Part shown: in pieces, positions 43,625 to 53,442 of the stretch | How positions within the stretch are numbered: the stretch's first letter is position 1 | Layout: each line of letters begins with the position of its first letter | Source: Effrenium voratum | Taxonomy: Eukaryota > Sar > Dinophyceae > Suessiales > Symbiodiniaceae | Reading direction: 5' to 3' | NCBI GenBank assembly: GCA_963377175.1 | Contig: CAUJNA010003288.1 | Location: 21,001 to 85,000 of the forward strand | DNA: 64,000 nucleotides | Notes under the pieces: generated by a model | Told to the model about the DNA's origin: nothing | The model's input: only the letters and a program-made list of their open reading frames with translations | The model's database searches: none | Made by a program: the position numbers and the translations under genes

Positions 43625-43945
43625 CCCCCCAAGTCAGGATAGCTGCATAGTAGTTTTTTTTTGTTTTCTCGAGGTTTTTCATACTCTTCCAAAACCATGC
43701 AAACACACCTCGAGAAGCACACAACAATAGACAAACACAACACTATTATGCAGGACAGCTGACATAGTCTTGTTTTCTTTTGATGTTTTTGTGGTTTTCT
43801 GGAGGTTTTGCACACTTTTTCCATGAATGCAACAAATCGATAAAACCAAAACAACAAGACTGTGCCCCAACCCAAGTCAGGACACCTGACATAGCCTTGT
43901 ATTTTGTTTGTTTACTGCTTTGTTGGTTTATCGAGTTTGTTTGGT
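43625..43945. repeat. Three imperfect ~120-bp tandem repeats
   Basis: Each copy starts with 'GTCAGGA(T/C)A' or 'GCAGGACA' followed by 'GCTG/CCTG(A)CATAG(T/C)', then a T-rich stretch ending near 'CTCGAGG/CTGGAGG/TATCGAG'. Starts are near 43632, 43750 and 43875. No coding sequence is supported from 43600 to 44600. Confidence 0.55.
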
Positions 43946-44619
43946 TTTCTGACTACTTCAGAAAGCACAATATGTACAAACAAGTGCACTCTCGGGGCGT
44001 CCTGTTTTGTTCTTCTTCAGGTAGAACATCCCGGACTGAAGTCGGACTCAAATGTGCAGACGGCTAGGTGATGGCTCGGAGGCGGGAGGGGCTTCCGACA
44101 GTGGCCTTTTGTTTCAATGGCTCAGCCCAAGATTTGGCCTGCACGGCCCATTCAAAATTATTTGTGAGGTTATGGTTGAGCAATTGTTTGTCATCAAGCT
44201 TGGGGTATTGGAGATGTCTCGCCACTTTTGTAGCAAGCCTGCACAGGTTTTGATTGCGCCAGCTTTTCAGAAGAGTCTGATGGGCACCTTCCGCACATTG
44301 ATTGCTTGTTCGACTGCAGGCAGTTCTGTCGCTCACGCGCGCGGAGCCTGAAAGGAATCAACAAGCCCACCCACTGATCAACCAAATACACAAGTTGCTC
44401 ATCAGGGAGATGGCGGGAGGAATAACCACTGGAACAGTTGCATCCTGCGATTATTCAGTAGGCATCAGAGGTTCTCTCCTTGTGCATTAAAGACCATGCA
44501 CAAGTGACAGGGCAATCATAGATGTTGCTTAGACAAACAGATTCCGGCTGCTCACTTCTTCGCGAAGCCACGTTGAATCTTTCTTTGCGAACATATTCAG
44601 CCCACGTGTCATTTGATTC

Positions 44620-44958
44620 ATGGTCCACTGGTACGCAACATGCGGCTATTGGATTCCTGTACTTCACCCACAGTGGAAGCGAGCAACCGCTGTTCCAGTC
44701 TTTCCGTTCATTTTGTGTTGTGTAATGTGGTCCCTGCCAATACACGTCTCGTTCGGAGGGAAGCTGGCTCGTTTTGTGCCTTCACGCTTTTGGGGTGCCA
44801 GCTGTGTGGTACTGACCATTCATCAGGAGATGGGCCAAGACGGGATTCTGATTGCCGCCTCACGGCAGCCCGCCTCACGGCAGGTGCAGGCGGATGCAGC
44901 TCCAGTGGCTGGTGGGAAGCCCAGTTCATCTTCGGTTGTGCACCGAACACGAGCATGA
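44620..44958 (+). CDS. 112-codon open frame, possible membrane-anchored protein
   Basis: ATG 44620 to TGA 44958. The frame has a hydrophobic segment (AVPVFPFILCCVMWSL), then GGKLARFVPSRFWGASCVV and a polar tail with a short duplication (13 bp, 'CGCCTCACGGCAG' twice). The opposite strand also has an open frame (44708-45019), so this may be chance. Confidence 0.25.
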   Translation: MVHWYATCGYWIPVLHPQWKRATAVPVFPFILCCVMWSLPIHVSFGGKLARFVPSRFWGASCVVLTIHQEMGQDGILIAASRQPASRQVQADAAPVAGGKPSSSSVVHRTRA

Positions 44959-45876
44959 CCCCTGGCGTAAAACAAACCACGGTTGCCAGCGCGGTTATGT
45001 TGCCTGCCAGATAATTCATTCTGCCCCCGAACTATAGAGCCAGCTACGAATGGAAACCAATGAGACACACACACAATATGTTCGCGGTTTTAACCATGAT
45101 GTATTTATTTGGGTGGATGACCCTAGGGAGCCAATGAAGCATAGACTAAGGAAGCAGAACACATGCTGACTAGCAAGTTCACAGTTTGCATGGATGCTTC
45201 GTGCATGACTCGCACTAGAAACCTAAGGATTTGGCCAACATTGCCTGTTTGGGTTGGTTTTGTGTTGCGGTCCAAGACCATTGTGCCTTTCCGTATTGAC
45301 CCATGCATGGAACTTCCAATGTTTGTAGCGAAGACGGGAGCGCAGCTTTGGCTGCGTGCCACCCTCTCGGGCCCTTGCCCGCGCCTAGGCGCAACGCCGG
45401 AGGCGGGGTAGGGAGACGCCAAACCACAAGTTGACGTCAAGACTATGCTTGAAGCCTCCTGTGCGCAAAGAAGGAACCTTTGCCCAGATACATGTGATGA
45501 CTGGAGGCTGAAAGACTGGAAGAGAATTTGGAGGAGACACATCATAGTAATAACAGCAACAATATGAAACGGACAAAGGAAGCAAGGAAGACGAGGACGG
45601 ATACTACTCATAACAAGGACCATATTAATATCGATAATAGTAGCAACATTAATAGTAACCGTAAACATAATTGACTAGCAAATGAATATACATATACACA
45701 CATATATATATATATATACATACATATGTATATATATATATATGTCAATGGTCGCCCCTGGAATACTCAGGTTGTTGTTCACAAATCAGCATCTTTGCTG
45801 TAAGAAAGCACGTTAGTGCCCTTTCCGGCTTCTAAACATGATGCATACTTAAATTATAGAATCAGTACTCAGTGCG
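44959..45876. other. No supported gene; TA microsatellite
   Basis: Short frames only (for example 45163-45408 on +). A/T-rich trinucleotide-like sequence lies at 45545-45665 and a TA repeat at 45690-45742. Confidence 0.45.
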
Positions 45877-45982
45877 ATCCAGGACGTGCTAGCATGTGCC
45901 ATCACATCCCGGATTAAAGATTGAAGACTGAATATTCTCTTAGAATTCCGGATGTGCCAGCACGTTCTAGCACCTCCTGGAT
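45877..45982. repeat. Small foldback: 33-bp imperfect inverted repeats
   Basis: The left arm (45877-45909, starting ATCCAGGACGTGCTAG) matches the reverse complement of the right arm (45950-45982) at about four of five positions, with a ~40-nt loop. The size and form fit a MITE-like foldback. Confidence 0.65.
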
Positions 45983-46163
45983 TGCCCGAAGTATGGATGT
46001 GAAGATACAAAAAGGCAGACAAGGAGCGCACGTTCCAAGAATCAAGTTATGGATGCGCACTGCCTGCATTTCGCCAGGGGGAAAAGATGTTTTTTGACAG
46101 CTTTACAGTTTTTGGGGGCTTGAGGGCTGGCCAGGATGTAAGATTCGCAAAAAAGCAATTCCG

Positions 46164-47420
46164 GGAGATCTTGAATCTTCAATGTAGGTGGGAAAACCTT
46201 ACAGTCTAGCAAGCACTGTCAAGCATTTTGGGGGCCAGGATTGAGGATGTTCTAAACAGATTTATGTGGAATCTTGCATATTCGACCTTCGATCCAGGCA
46301 GCAGGATTTGAGCAAATGCTGAAACTACGTTTTGCAGCATTCATTGCCAACAATGAGATCTATGTTGGAACAGCTTTTTTGATATTGGCTTGGCTCAGTT
46401 CTTGCTTGGTTAAAACACATGAAGTTAGAGAAGGACTATAATCCTATGGCAATTGAGCCTGATTCCAGGTTCAACTGGCCATGATGAAAGTTGTTTCTCC
46501 AATTGTTTTTTGACAGGCGCAAGAAACTGCAAAAAGGGTAAAGTTGAGTTTGATTTAAACTCAAGTATTTTTAATTGGATATCCTTCCTATATTTGATTC
46601 AGGGGCTGTTATTGACAGTGACTGAATCGAATTAGACAAGCGACGCACAACTTAGATAGTTGTTTTGCAATCTTGATTTAAACTTAGTTAGAATGTATGA
46701 ACTTATGCACATAAAATTGACTTATCATGTAAATGCACCTGCGCAAGCACATGACGCGCTGTTATATTTGATTTGGATGTCAGTTGCACGTAGGAATGAG
46801 TTCCTTTCCCCCAAGCACCTCACACTGGCGTGCGCAAAGTGCAGTTAAAGTCACGTTGGCGAAGCGCACTTTGGCAGCTCCAGCTCAAAGAGCGCAACTT
46901 CCAGCACAAGAGTAGTACGCAAAGTTCGCTTTGGCACACTTCTACCTACATGCAACTGACATGTGCATAATATATGCATTCTAACTAAGTTTAAATTAAG
47001 ATTGCAAAGCAATTATCTCAGTTGTGCGTCGCTTGTCTAGTTCGATTCAGTCACTGTCAAGAACAGCTATTGAATCAAATATAGGAAGGATATCCAATTC
47101 AAAATGCTTTCGAGTTTAAACCAAACTCAACTTGAACCGGTTGCGTTTTTGAGAAACCAGTTGAACCTGGAATCAGGCCCAATTTCAAAAGGATTTTAGT
47201 CCCTACCAAACTCCATGTGGTGTTTATCAAGCAAGTACTGAGTTGAGCCAATAACAGAGCAGTTTTTCAATCATAGGTCTTACTCTTGGCATTTGCTGCT
47301 GCAGTTTTACGCATTGTTTCACAGCAATTGCTCAAGTCGTGTTGCCCTGGATCGAAGGCCGAACATTCAAGAGCTTGACAGTTTTTTCTTCCCACCTACA
47401 TTGAAGGATTCATGATCTCC
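46164..47420. repeat. Large foldback: ~1.26-kb imperfect inverted repeat
   Basis: Sequence from 46164 to about 46696 reappears as its reverse complement from about 46976 to 47420. Checkpoints: AATGTAGGTGGGA (46181-46193) with TCCCACCTACATT (about 47390-47402); TGGATATCCTTCCTATATTT (about 46576-46595) with its complement near 47077-47096; CTTAGTTAGAAT (46683-46694) with ATTCTAACTAAG (46978-46989). An inner block also pairs (46777-46796 with 46943-46963), leaving a left-arm insertion of ~65 nt. Arms differ by many substitutions. No transposase is present. Confidence 0.85.
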
Positions 47421-47997
47421 AAGACTGCTAACACAAGGAATCAATGAATAGATAATTATTAGATAGACCGATAATTAAGTAAGCAAAGAAGCTTAACCAA
47501 TGAAGACACACACACACACAAATACACAGTTGATAACACATTTGAAAATAGCAATGGTTGTAGAACACACAACATACAAAACACATGTAAGTACAATGTA
47601 ACTAGATATGATAACATATAGTAGCACAGAATGATAATAAAGAAGTAAATAATGACAGTCATAGTAATGGTATTACGGATATGAGTAGTCATAATCATAA
47701 CACACGCATCATGCTACTAATAATCATGACAACATAGTAAACATCATTCATGATGATGAGGAAGAGTAGGACGATGATGGTGGTGGTGGTGATGATGGTG
47801 GCGATGGTGGTGATGGTGATGGCGATGACAATGACAACCATGGTCATGGCGGTTTAAAAGCGAACCAGCGGACGGGCAGAGTTTGGCGGTTGTGCCACAG
47901 CGCGAGTTTCTATAATATGGCACTTTGGACAGTTTTCCTCCCTGGTACAAGGGATTAGCCATTGAAATCCTGTTCGCAGGCTGATGCAGCCACTCAG
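47421..47997. other. A/T-rich non-coding sequence and GAT/GGT trinucleotide repeat
   Basis: There is a CA run at about 47507-47525. Then a GATGGT/GGTGAT repeat lies at 47752-47845; on the minus strand it gives a poly-His frame, an artefact. Confidence 0.6.
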
Positions 47998-48070
47998 GCG
48001 AGCGATGTTTGTCGCGGAAGGGAGGGAGAGTCAGATCATTATGGTTGACCATCATACTGACTGGAAGGTG
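47998..48070 (+). CDS. Candidate exon, unrecognised protein
   Basis: After an ACTCAG acceptor the frame reads AMFVAEGRESQIIMVDHHTD then WK, followed by a GT donor near 48068. It looks like a normal globular segment. It may be the exon before 48334-48420. Confidence 0.45.
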
Positions 48071-48333
48071 GAGACTTGCAGCTGTCATGCACGGTACCGC
48101 GGCTTCCTATTACCAATGCTTCCCATTGCAGATGCTTTGTCATGGTGTGCGCTTGCACGGCCGTTGCAGACTATAGACTGATGGGGTCAGAACGTGTCAT
48201 ATAAGACAAAAGCAGGTTTCATCATGGGCTTCTGCTTCTCCACTGCTGCTCTGAAGGTGGTTAGGGGTTCACACGTGGCGTGCACACCTACACACAGAGA
48301 CAGTCCAGGGCTGCCGGCGCAAGCGCCGCTGAC

Positions 48334-48420
48334 AGCAGACACAAGTTTGGCGATTGGTCCACGCACGCAACCCGAGAGGCCTCGGTTCTGCGCCAGATCC
48401 TCAGTGGTCAGGCCCGCCGG
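48334..48420 (+). CDS. Internal exon, unrecognised protein
   Basis: The frame reads RHKFGDWSTHATREASVL then RQILSGQARR and ends exactly at a GTGCGT donor (48421). G/C third positions are strong. It probably belongs to the gene ending at 48780. Confidence 0.5.
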
Positions 48421-48537
48421 GTGCGTTCATGTCAGCCTCTGAATGTGTCAGGATTTGCCAGGCTGATCCCATGCAGACACAGGGTGTTCAACTCCTGTAA
48501 AAGCGCTGGAGGATGAGATCCTGCAACCCATCCTCTT

Positions 48538-48780
48538 TTGGCAAACACGCGGAAATATGTCTACATGCGTCCAGCCGTGCAAGCGCTCCCCAAGTCTCCT
48601 GCCTTTCAGGCTCAGGATGGGCCCACGCCAGTGCCGCCAGCGCCAGCACAGGCGCTGCCGGCGCCGGCGCCGGCCCCGAGTGTGCCCTCCCCCGGGGCAG
48701 CGAGCGCGCATGCGGTGCCACCGTGGAAGACGCCGCCGCCTGTCAAGCGCGAGCTGGGAGCCCGGAGCAAATCGGCCTGA
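48538..48780 (+). CDS. Terminal exon, Pro/Ala-rich C-terminus
   Basis: The frame reads TRKYVYMRPAVQALPKSP, a Pro-Ala-Gln-rich stretch, then AVPPWKTPPPVKRELG and TGA 48778-48780. Of the three open frames this one has G or C in nearly every third position. The tail is probably disordered. The exact acceptor is uncertain, within about 48510-48545. Confidence 0.55.
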   Translation: MANTRKYVYMRPAVQALPKSPAFQAQDGPTPVPPAPAQALPAPAPAPSVPSPGAASAHAVPPWKTPPPVKRELGARSKSA

Positions 48781-50051
48781 GTTTTAAAGTGTGTGCAAAT
48801 AGCTATATCAGACCATAAGTTAGAGTTTCGTGCTGATAGTATGGCACCACAGCGCTAGGGGCAGCTCGCTCTGGCCTCCCCGAAAAACGTGCACCTTTGA
48901 GAGGTATACGATGGGATCCTCTTCATGGCAGGCAATCCCGGAGCTTGATGCTTGTCCTTCGAACAATTTGTTGAGCGCTATCCCCCGTCGTCAGTGCTTG
49001 CTGTGGAGTGCCTTCGCGCTGCTTTGCGTAGGACACGAACTTAGCACTGGAAATCATGAAGACTTGCCAGCTTGGGATGCCACTCTGGAAGTTTGCCCAC
49101 ATTTGAATGTCCACAGAGGGCAGAGCTGGGTCAAGCTGAATTCAGCTAATTAGGTCTTGCAGCGGGGAGTGGTTGGGTTTGCCGCGTTGTGCGATGTGTT
49201 TGCTGCTTCATTTTTGCCTGTTTTTCGCCAGTGCCGGTTGAGGCTTGTAGCCGTGCAGATTTGTTCAAACAAACTCACCTCTATGTGGCCCTCAACCCCA
49301 TTTCAGTTTCCACGCATTTACAATTCCCGGGTTGAAGAGGTTACTCAAAGTTGAGCCCGGCATGATCCGGTTCCGATCGCTTCAGGCCTGGAGCCTGAGC
49401 GCGGCGCGTTGGCTGAAGCGATGAATGAAAGGATGGCCTCGGGCAGTTGGTCTTGACGCTCTCACTATGATTGCCTGTTGTGCTCCACAAAGATGTGAGA
49501 GGTGCTACAATCAATCGATTGTTGTTTTTCGCGTTTGAAACGCATGGAAGCAGCCACTTTATGTGTGTGCGTGTGTGAGTGTGCGCGCTTTGTTTGATGC
49601 CGGGTATTGGCAAGGTGCTGTTTATTCTTAGAGTGGGTGCTGGAGCAGGCTGCGAGCTGTGCTCTAGGTCTCAGGGGCGAACCTGCACGTGATGTGAGCG
49701 CCAAAATGCCGCCGACCTGGCTCAAGTGAAAGCCGTCCCTGTGAGAGTGAGGAAGGTGTCGGAGAGTTTTGGACTGTGATATGGAGCAGGGATGTAGAGG
49801 GATTCAAATTCGGGACAGCCAGACTTTGTTGATGTGGGGTTACCAGAAACCAGGGGGGAGGTTGTAGGGTGGAGGGATTTTTGCAGTGTGGAGCAACGTG
49901 GCCTTGAGAATTTCTTGATATCTCTCACTTGACCACTGACATTTGTTTTGCTCACGGCTGCTGCACAAAGGCAGCGCGTACAGGTCTTCTTGGCTTTTTC
50001 GTTTTATGGGATGGGCCTGCTTTCCCCCATATGTTTGTTTGGTTTTATTGA
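48781..50051. other. No supported gene
   Basis: Short open frames with neither splice context nor biased codon use. A GT/GC-rich patch lies at 49560-49590. Confidence 0.4.
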
Positions 50052-50140
50052 TTGCCTATGCCTCTGTCTGTGGAGGCCATGGAGTTTCACGACTTGGAGC
50101 AGGGCATTCAGCTGGGGCGCCTGGGAGCGGAGGCATCCGG
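50052..50140 (+). CDS. Internal exon, unrecognised protein
   Basis: The frame reads PLSVEAMEFHDLEQGIQLG then RLGAEASG with G/C-ending codons. A GT donor follows near 50140. From 50141 to 51418 nothing firm is seen, except a CA/TG repeat (51140-51300). Confidence 0.5.
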
Positions 50141-51139
50141 TTGGTTATATCAGTCTGGAGAATTGTTTTGGTAGCCGAAATAGGGTGAAGCCGGAAGTGT
50201 TCAAACAGCAACCAGATCAGTTTTCTTCTGGAGGCTGTTGGGAGATATTGTTGACTGTATTTGGCCAGCGCCAGCTTGGCTACACTGCTATTTGACACCT
50301 CACCAGGCCTGTTGCGCCGAGTTTAAGGTACGCTGCCTCTGGGGGCAATGTACTCAACTGCCAGGACGGGAAGGGATTCGTGACACCGCCCTTTTTGAAG
50401 AGGTGTAAAATATGCTGGGCGAGATATTCTGATTCGGTGTGGATGCCTCTTTTCCTCATGCTGCTGGGGAGTGGCGGGAGCGAGAGATTTGCCGTGGAGT
50501 TTGCCAAACGGCCATTGGCAAGTTGTTCCATCAGGCTTCAGATTGCCAAGCTGTTCGAATCATACCGCCAGTCAATTGGAGCCTTCAACAAGTGATTGAT
50601 GCAGCAGTTGAAGCCAACATGTTGATTTCAAGCCAGCAGCGAATAAGTGGTGTTCTAATCGTAGCATTCATTGCCATGTTGGGATGTAAGACATGGCAGG
50701 CCTGAGCCTTGCAAGATGCGCAGAGAGAAATTCAGCGTCCAGGAGCTTACTGCTCTTCAAGCCGGGCCGGCAACTCAGCACTGGCTTGGACCCAACTGGG
50801 GGGACAACTGCGCATGACAGAATTCAGGAGCTGCTCTCTTGGCTGCTCTGTGCAGCGATCTGCGCAGTTAAGCATGAACATTTTACCATATGAACACAGA
50901 GGACTCAGGGCATGCTGCATCGCAGAGAGAACAATTCGCAATTCCGAGGCTGGCCTTGCTGAAAAGCAAGGAGAAGTTTCAGAGTGTTTGCTTCTGGGGC
51001 AAGGCCCGGCTCGCCAAAGAAATGCCGATTCTGCGTTCGACTTGTGCTTCGACGGTCTTCTTACACAGCTATTGGTCCCTTTTGCTGAGTGTCCATTTGT
51101 GGCTACATGTGTATTTACCTTTGAATGTCACTGTCCATG

Positions 51140-51300
51140 CACGCACGTACGTACGTACACACACTGTACACGCATGTACACGCATGTACACGCTTGATGT
51201 GTGCATGTGTGTACATGTGTGTACATGTGTGTACATGTGTGTGTGTTTACAATGTGTGTACATGTACACCCACACACACATGTACACACACACACACCAT
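51140..51300. repeat. ACGT/TGTACA microsatellite
   Basis: Short runs of ACGT, CGCATGTACA and TGTGTACA give alternating purine-pyrimidine, partly self-complementary DNA. Confidence 0.85.
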
Positions 51301-51418
51301 TTCAACATGTTCCTGCCTCCCAACTAACACGGATCCCAGTTCCACAAGTCCAAACACCTTAAGCTGATCCCTCTAGATCCCTTGGCTGGGACGGGGCACC
51401 AGGGTAACATTGCAGGTC

Positions 51419-52485
51419 TTTGGCTTGGCTGCGGATTACTACGTGGCCCGGGCCCTCGGACTTTGTGAGAGGTGCACAGCAGCTCTGCGGCCATGCCTAA
51501 CGTTGCTTTGGCTTCAAGCCAACTGTTGGCGCATCTTTGGAACCGGGGAACCGACATGTTCTATCTTCATGCCTGGCGAGGCTGTGCCTTTTCAGATCCA
51601 ATCGCACGTGCCAGAATCGACGTTTGATGCTTCAGAGGGCGTATCTTTGCGTTTGGGCTTCAGGCCTTCGGAGTGCGCAGCGGAGACTTCGAGTTCCCCT
51701 CGAAGCACTTCTTCTTTGCGGGCAAGGACTTCGCGCGTCCTGGCTGAGCAGGTGGAGTTGTGAGGTGGCGCTTTTAATGGTTCGACGGGGTGGACAGGCT
51801 TAGATTTGAGGTTTCTAGTTTACTATATCGAAGCAGCAGCACTTGGAGCAGAATCAGGTGCAACAAGAAGCCAGACCGACTGGAAAGCTATGATTGGTTG
51901 GCGGGTGTGGCGTTTGCAGTCATGCTATGAAACCATTGAGCATTTCAGCTTGGTCATTATACGCTGATACGCAGAGGAGCATGCAGGCCGCTGGTGAGTT
52001 GATGAGCTCAGGTTTGCACCTCTGCAAGCGCCGACAGCGGAGGCCGGGAAGCGCGTGCGAGCTCCTGACAGGCAGAAGCCAAGGCTTGCACTCGCGGCCA
52101 CGGGACCTCCGGGTGTGTATTGGGTATGCCGCCCGCGAGAGGCTGCTCTTCTGAATACTCAAGAATTCCCAGAGAGGGCCATGAGTGCATCTCTCGTCCG
52201 AGCCACACACCTCTCTGATGTAGGCATCTTGAGTTCTACCAATTTGCATTCGTGTTGGTTTGCTTTGTGTTGTGAGAGGAGGTGTTTCACTTTCCAACTT
52301 ACCCACCACTTCACTGGATGGTTCCGCCTGTTTCACAGGGCGAAACCTGTCAGTTTTCCATTGGCTGTGGGGAGGGCGTACACCAGGAGGCTGCGCGTAT
52401 TCTGGAGCTCTGCGGGGAGAAGCCTTTGACGGGCCTCGCGAGCCAGCGCCCCAAATTCCCGTCAAAACGGCTGGCAACCGTTTGA
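51419..52485 (+). CDS. Multi-exon gene, unrecognised (faint radial-spoke-like motif)
   Basis: Exons read: from about 51418 (ATTGCAG acceptor; VFGLAADYYVARALGLCE); 51664-~51738 (GGCTTCAG acceptor; AFGVRSGDFEFPSKHFFF then AGKDFA, donor GT before an in-frame stop); ~52029-52190 (PTAEAGKRVRAPDRQKPRL, AATGPPGVYWVCRPRE); ~52337-52485 (CACAG acceptor; GETCQFSIGCGEGVHQEA, ILELCGEKPLTG, ending KRLATV and TGA). The 'GLAADYYVA' piece recalls flagellar radial-spoke head protein 9, but the later exons do not obviously fit, so I leave it unnamed. Phases were not all verified. Confidence 0.5.
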
Positions 52486-53442
52486 GTCAGGGAAGCATCG
52501 CATGAGGTCCATGTTGGTGCGGCTAATGACTAAGAATATAAGGGGATCTTGTTAAAACCCTTGTCCAGGCGCGCTAATTGAATTTTGCACTTGTCATCGG
52601 CCCGCGCATGGGCCCGTGTACTTGTTCTGGCTTGACTGATGCACGAATTCAAAAGCTGGCTGGTAGTCATACTCCTTTGTTCTAACTATGGGAGAGCTAG
52701 GGAAGAGCAGTTGGGAAAGGATGGGCCAAAGGCAGGCTGCCCGTGTGGCGTCTGCCAGACAGATGGTCTTCCTTGTCGGTTGCGAGAGCATATTTCCCAG
52801 ACGAAAGACCCACCGGAAATCGATTGCACAGAAAATGAGGGGGAGCACCCAACGCAACGCAGCTTGATTGTTTTGGGGGCCAGCCCCCGGATCACTTGGT
52901 GGCACCTCAGAGGGCACCTTTCCCGAGGCAAGGAGCTGGAGCCGCCAAAGGAGGAGGCCCGTCGAAGACTGCGATGCCAATCGCGGGGGGGGGGGGGGGG
53001 GGGGGGGGCGGCAAGGCCTTTTCGGTTGCGCAGTAATCCAGCATCGGCGAATTCATGCTGAAAATTGAGAAGCTGCTTCATATTCGGCTTGGGGAAGGGC
53101 GAACCTGAGCGAACGGGGCTTCAGCATGGGGCCTGGCCCCCTCCGGTCAATGAAGCAAATTTACGTGAGGGTGGCCCTATGGCTTGCTGGGGCATCAGTG
53201 CTCATTATCATGGGGTCTGCATGAGCTGGTACATTAGACCGACCTGTCCTGTGGCAGAGTCACACCTCTTTGGACCATTGTGAAAAGTCTTTGTCACATC
53301 TGCCATTTTGCTGGACCGCAGTTGAAACAAGCACAACAAGCTCATTGTTCAGGATGTTCAGGGTAAACTGGCCGCCATGGGCCAATCACATGCAGGAATT
53401 GCTCCTTTGCTTATCGATTTTGTCAAGGCCACGTAAGAAACA
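52486..53442. other. Sparse region with a 24-nt poly-G run
   Basis: A poly-G run occupies 52985-53008. A weak + frame (about 52862-52985: ASPRITWWHLRGHLSRGK) precedes it. No gene is firmly supported. Confidence 0.4.

Noticed and set aside
47744..48088. Poly-His minus frame
   Set aside because: Translation of a GAT/GGT trinucleotide repeat.
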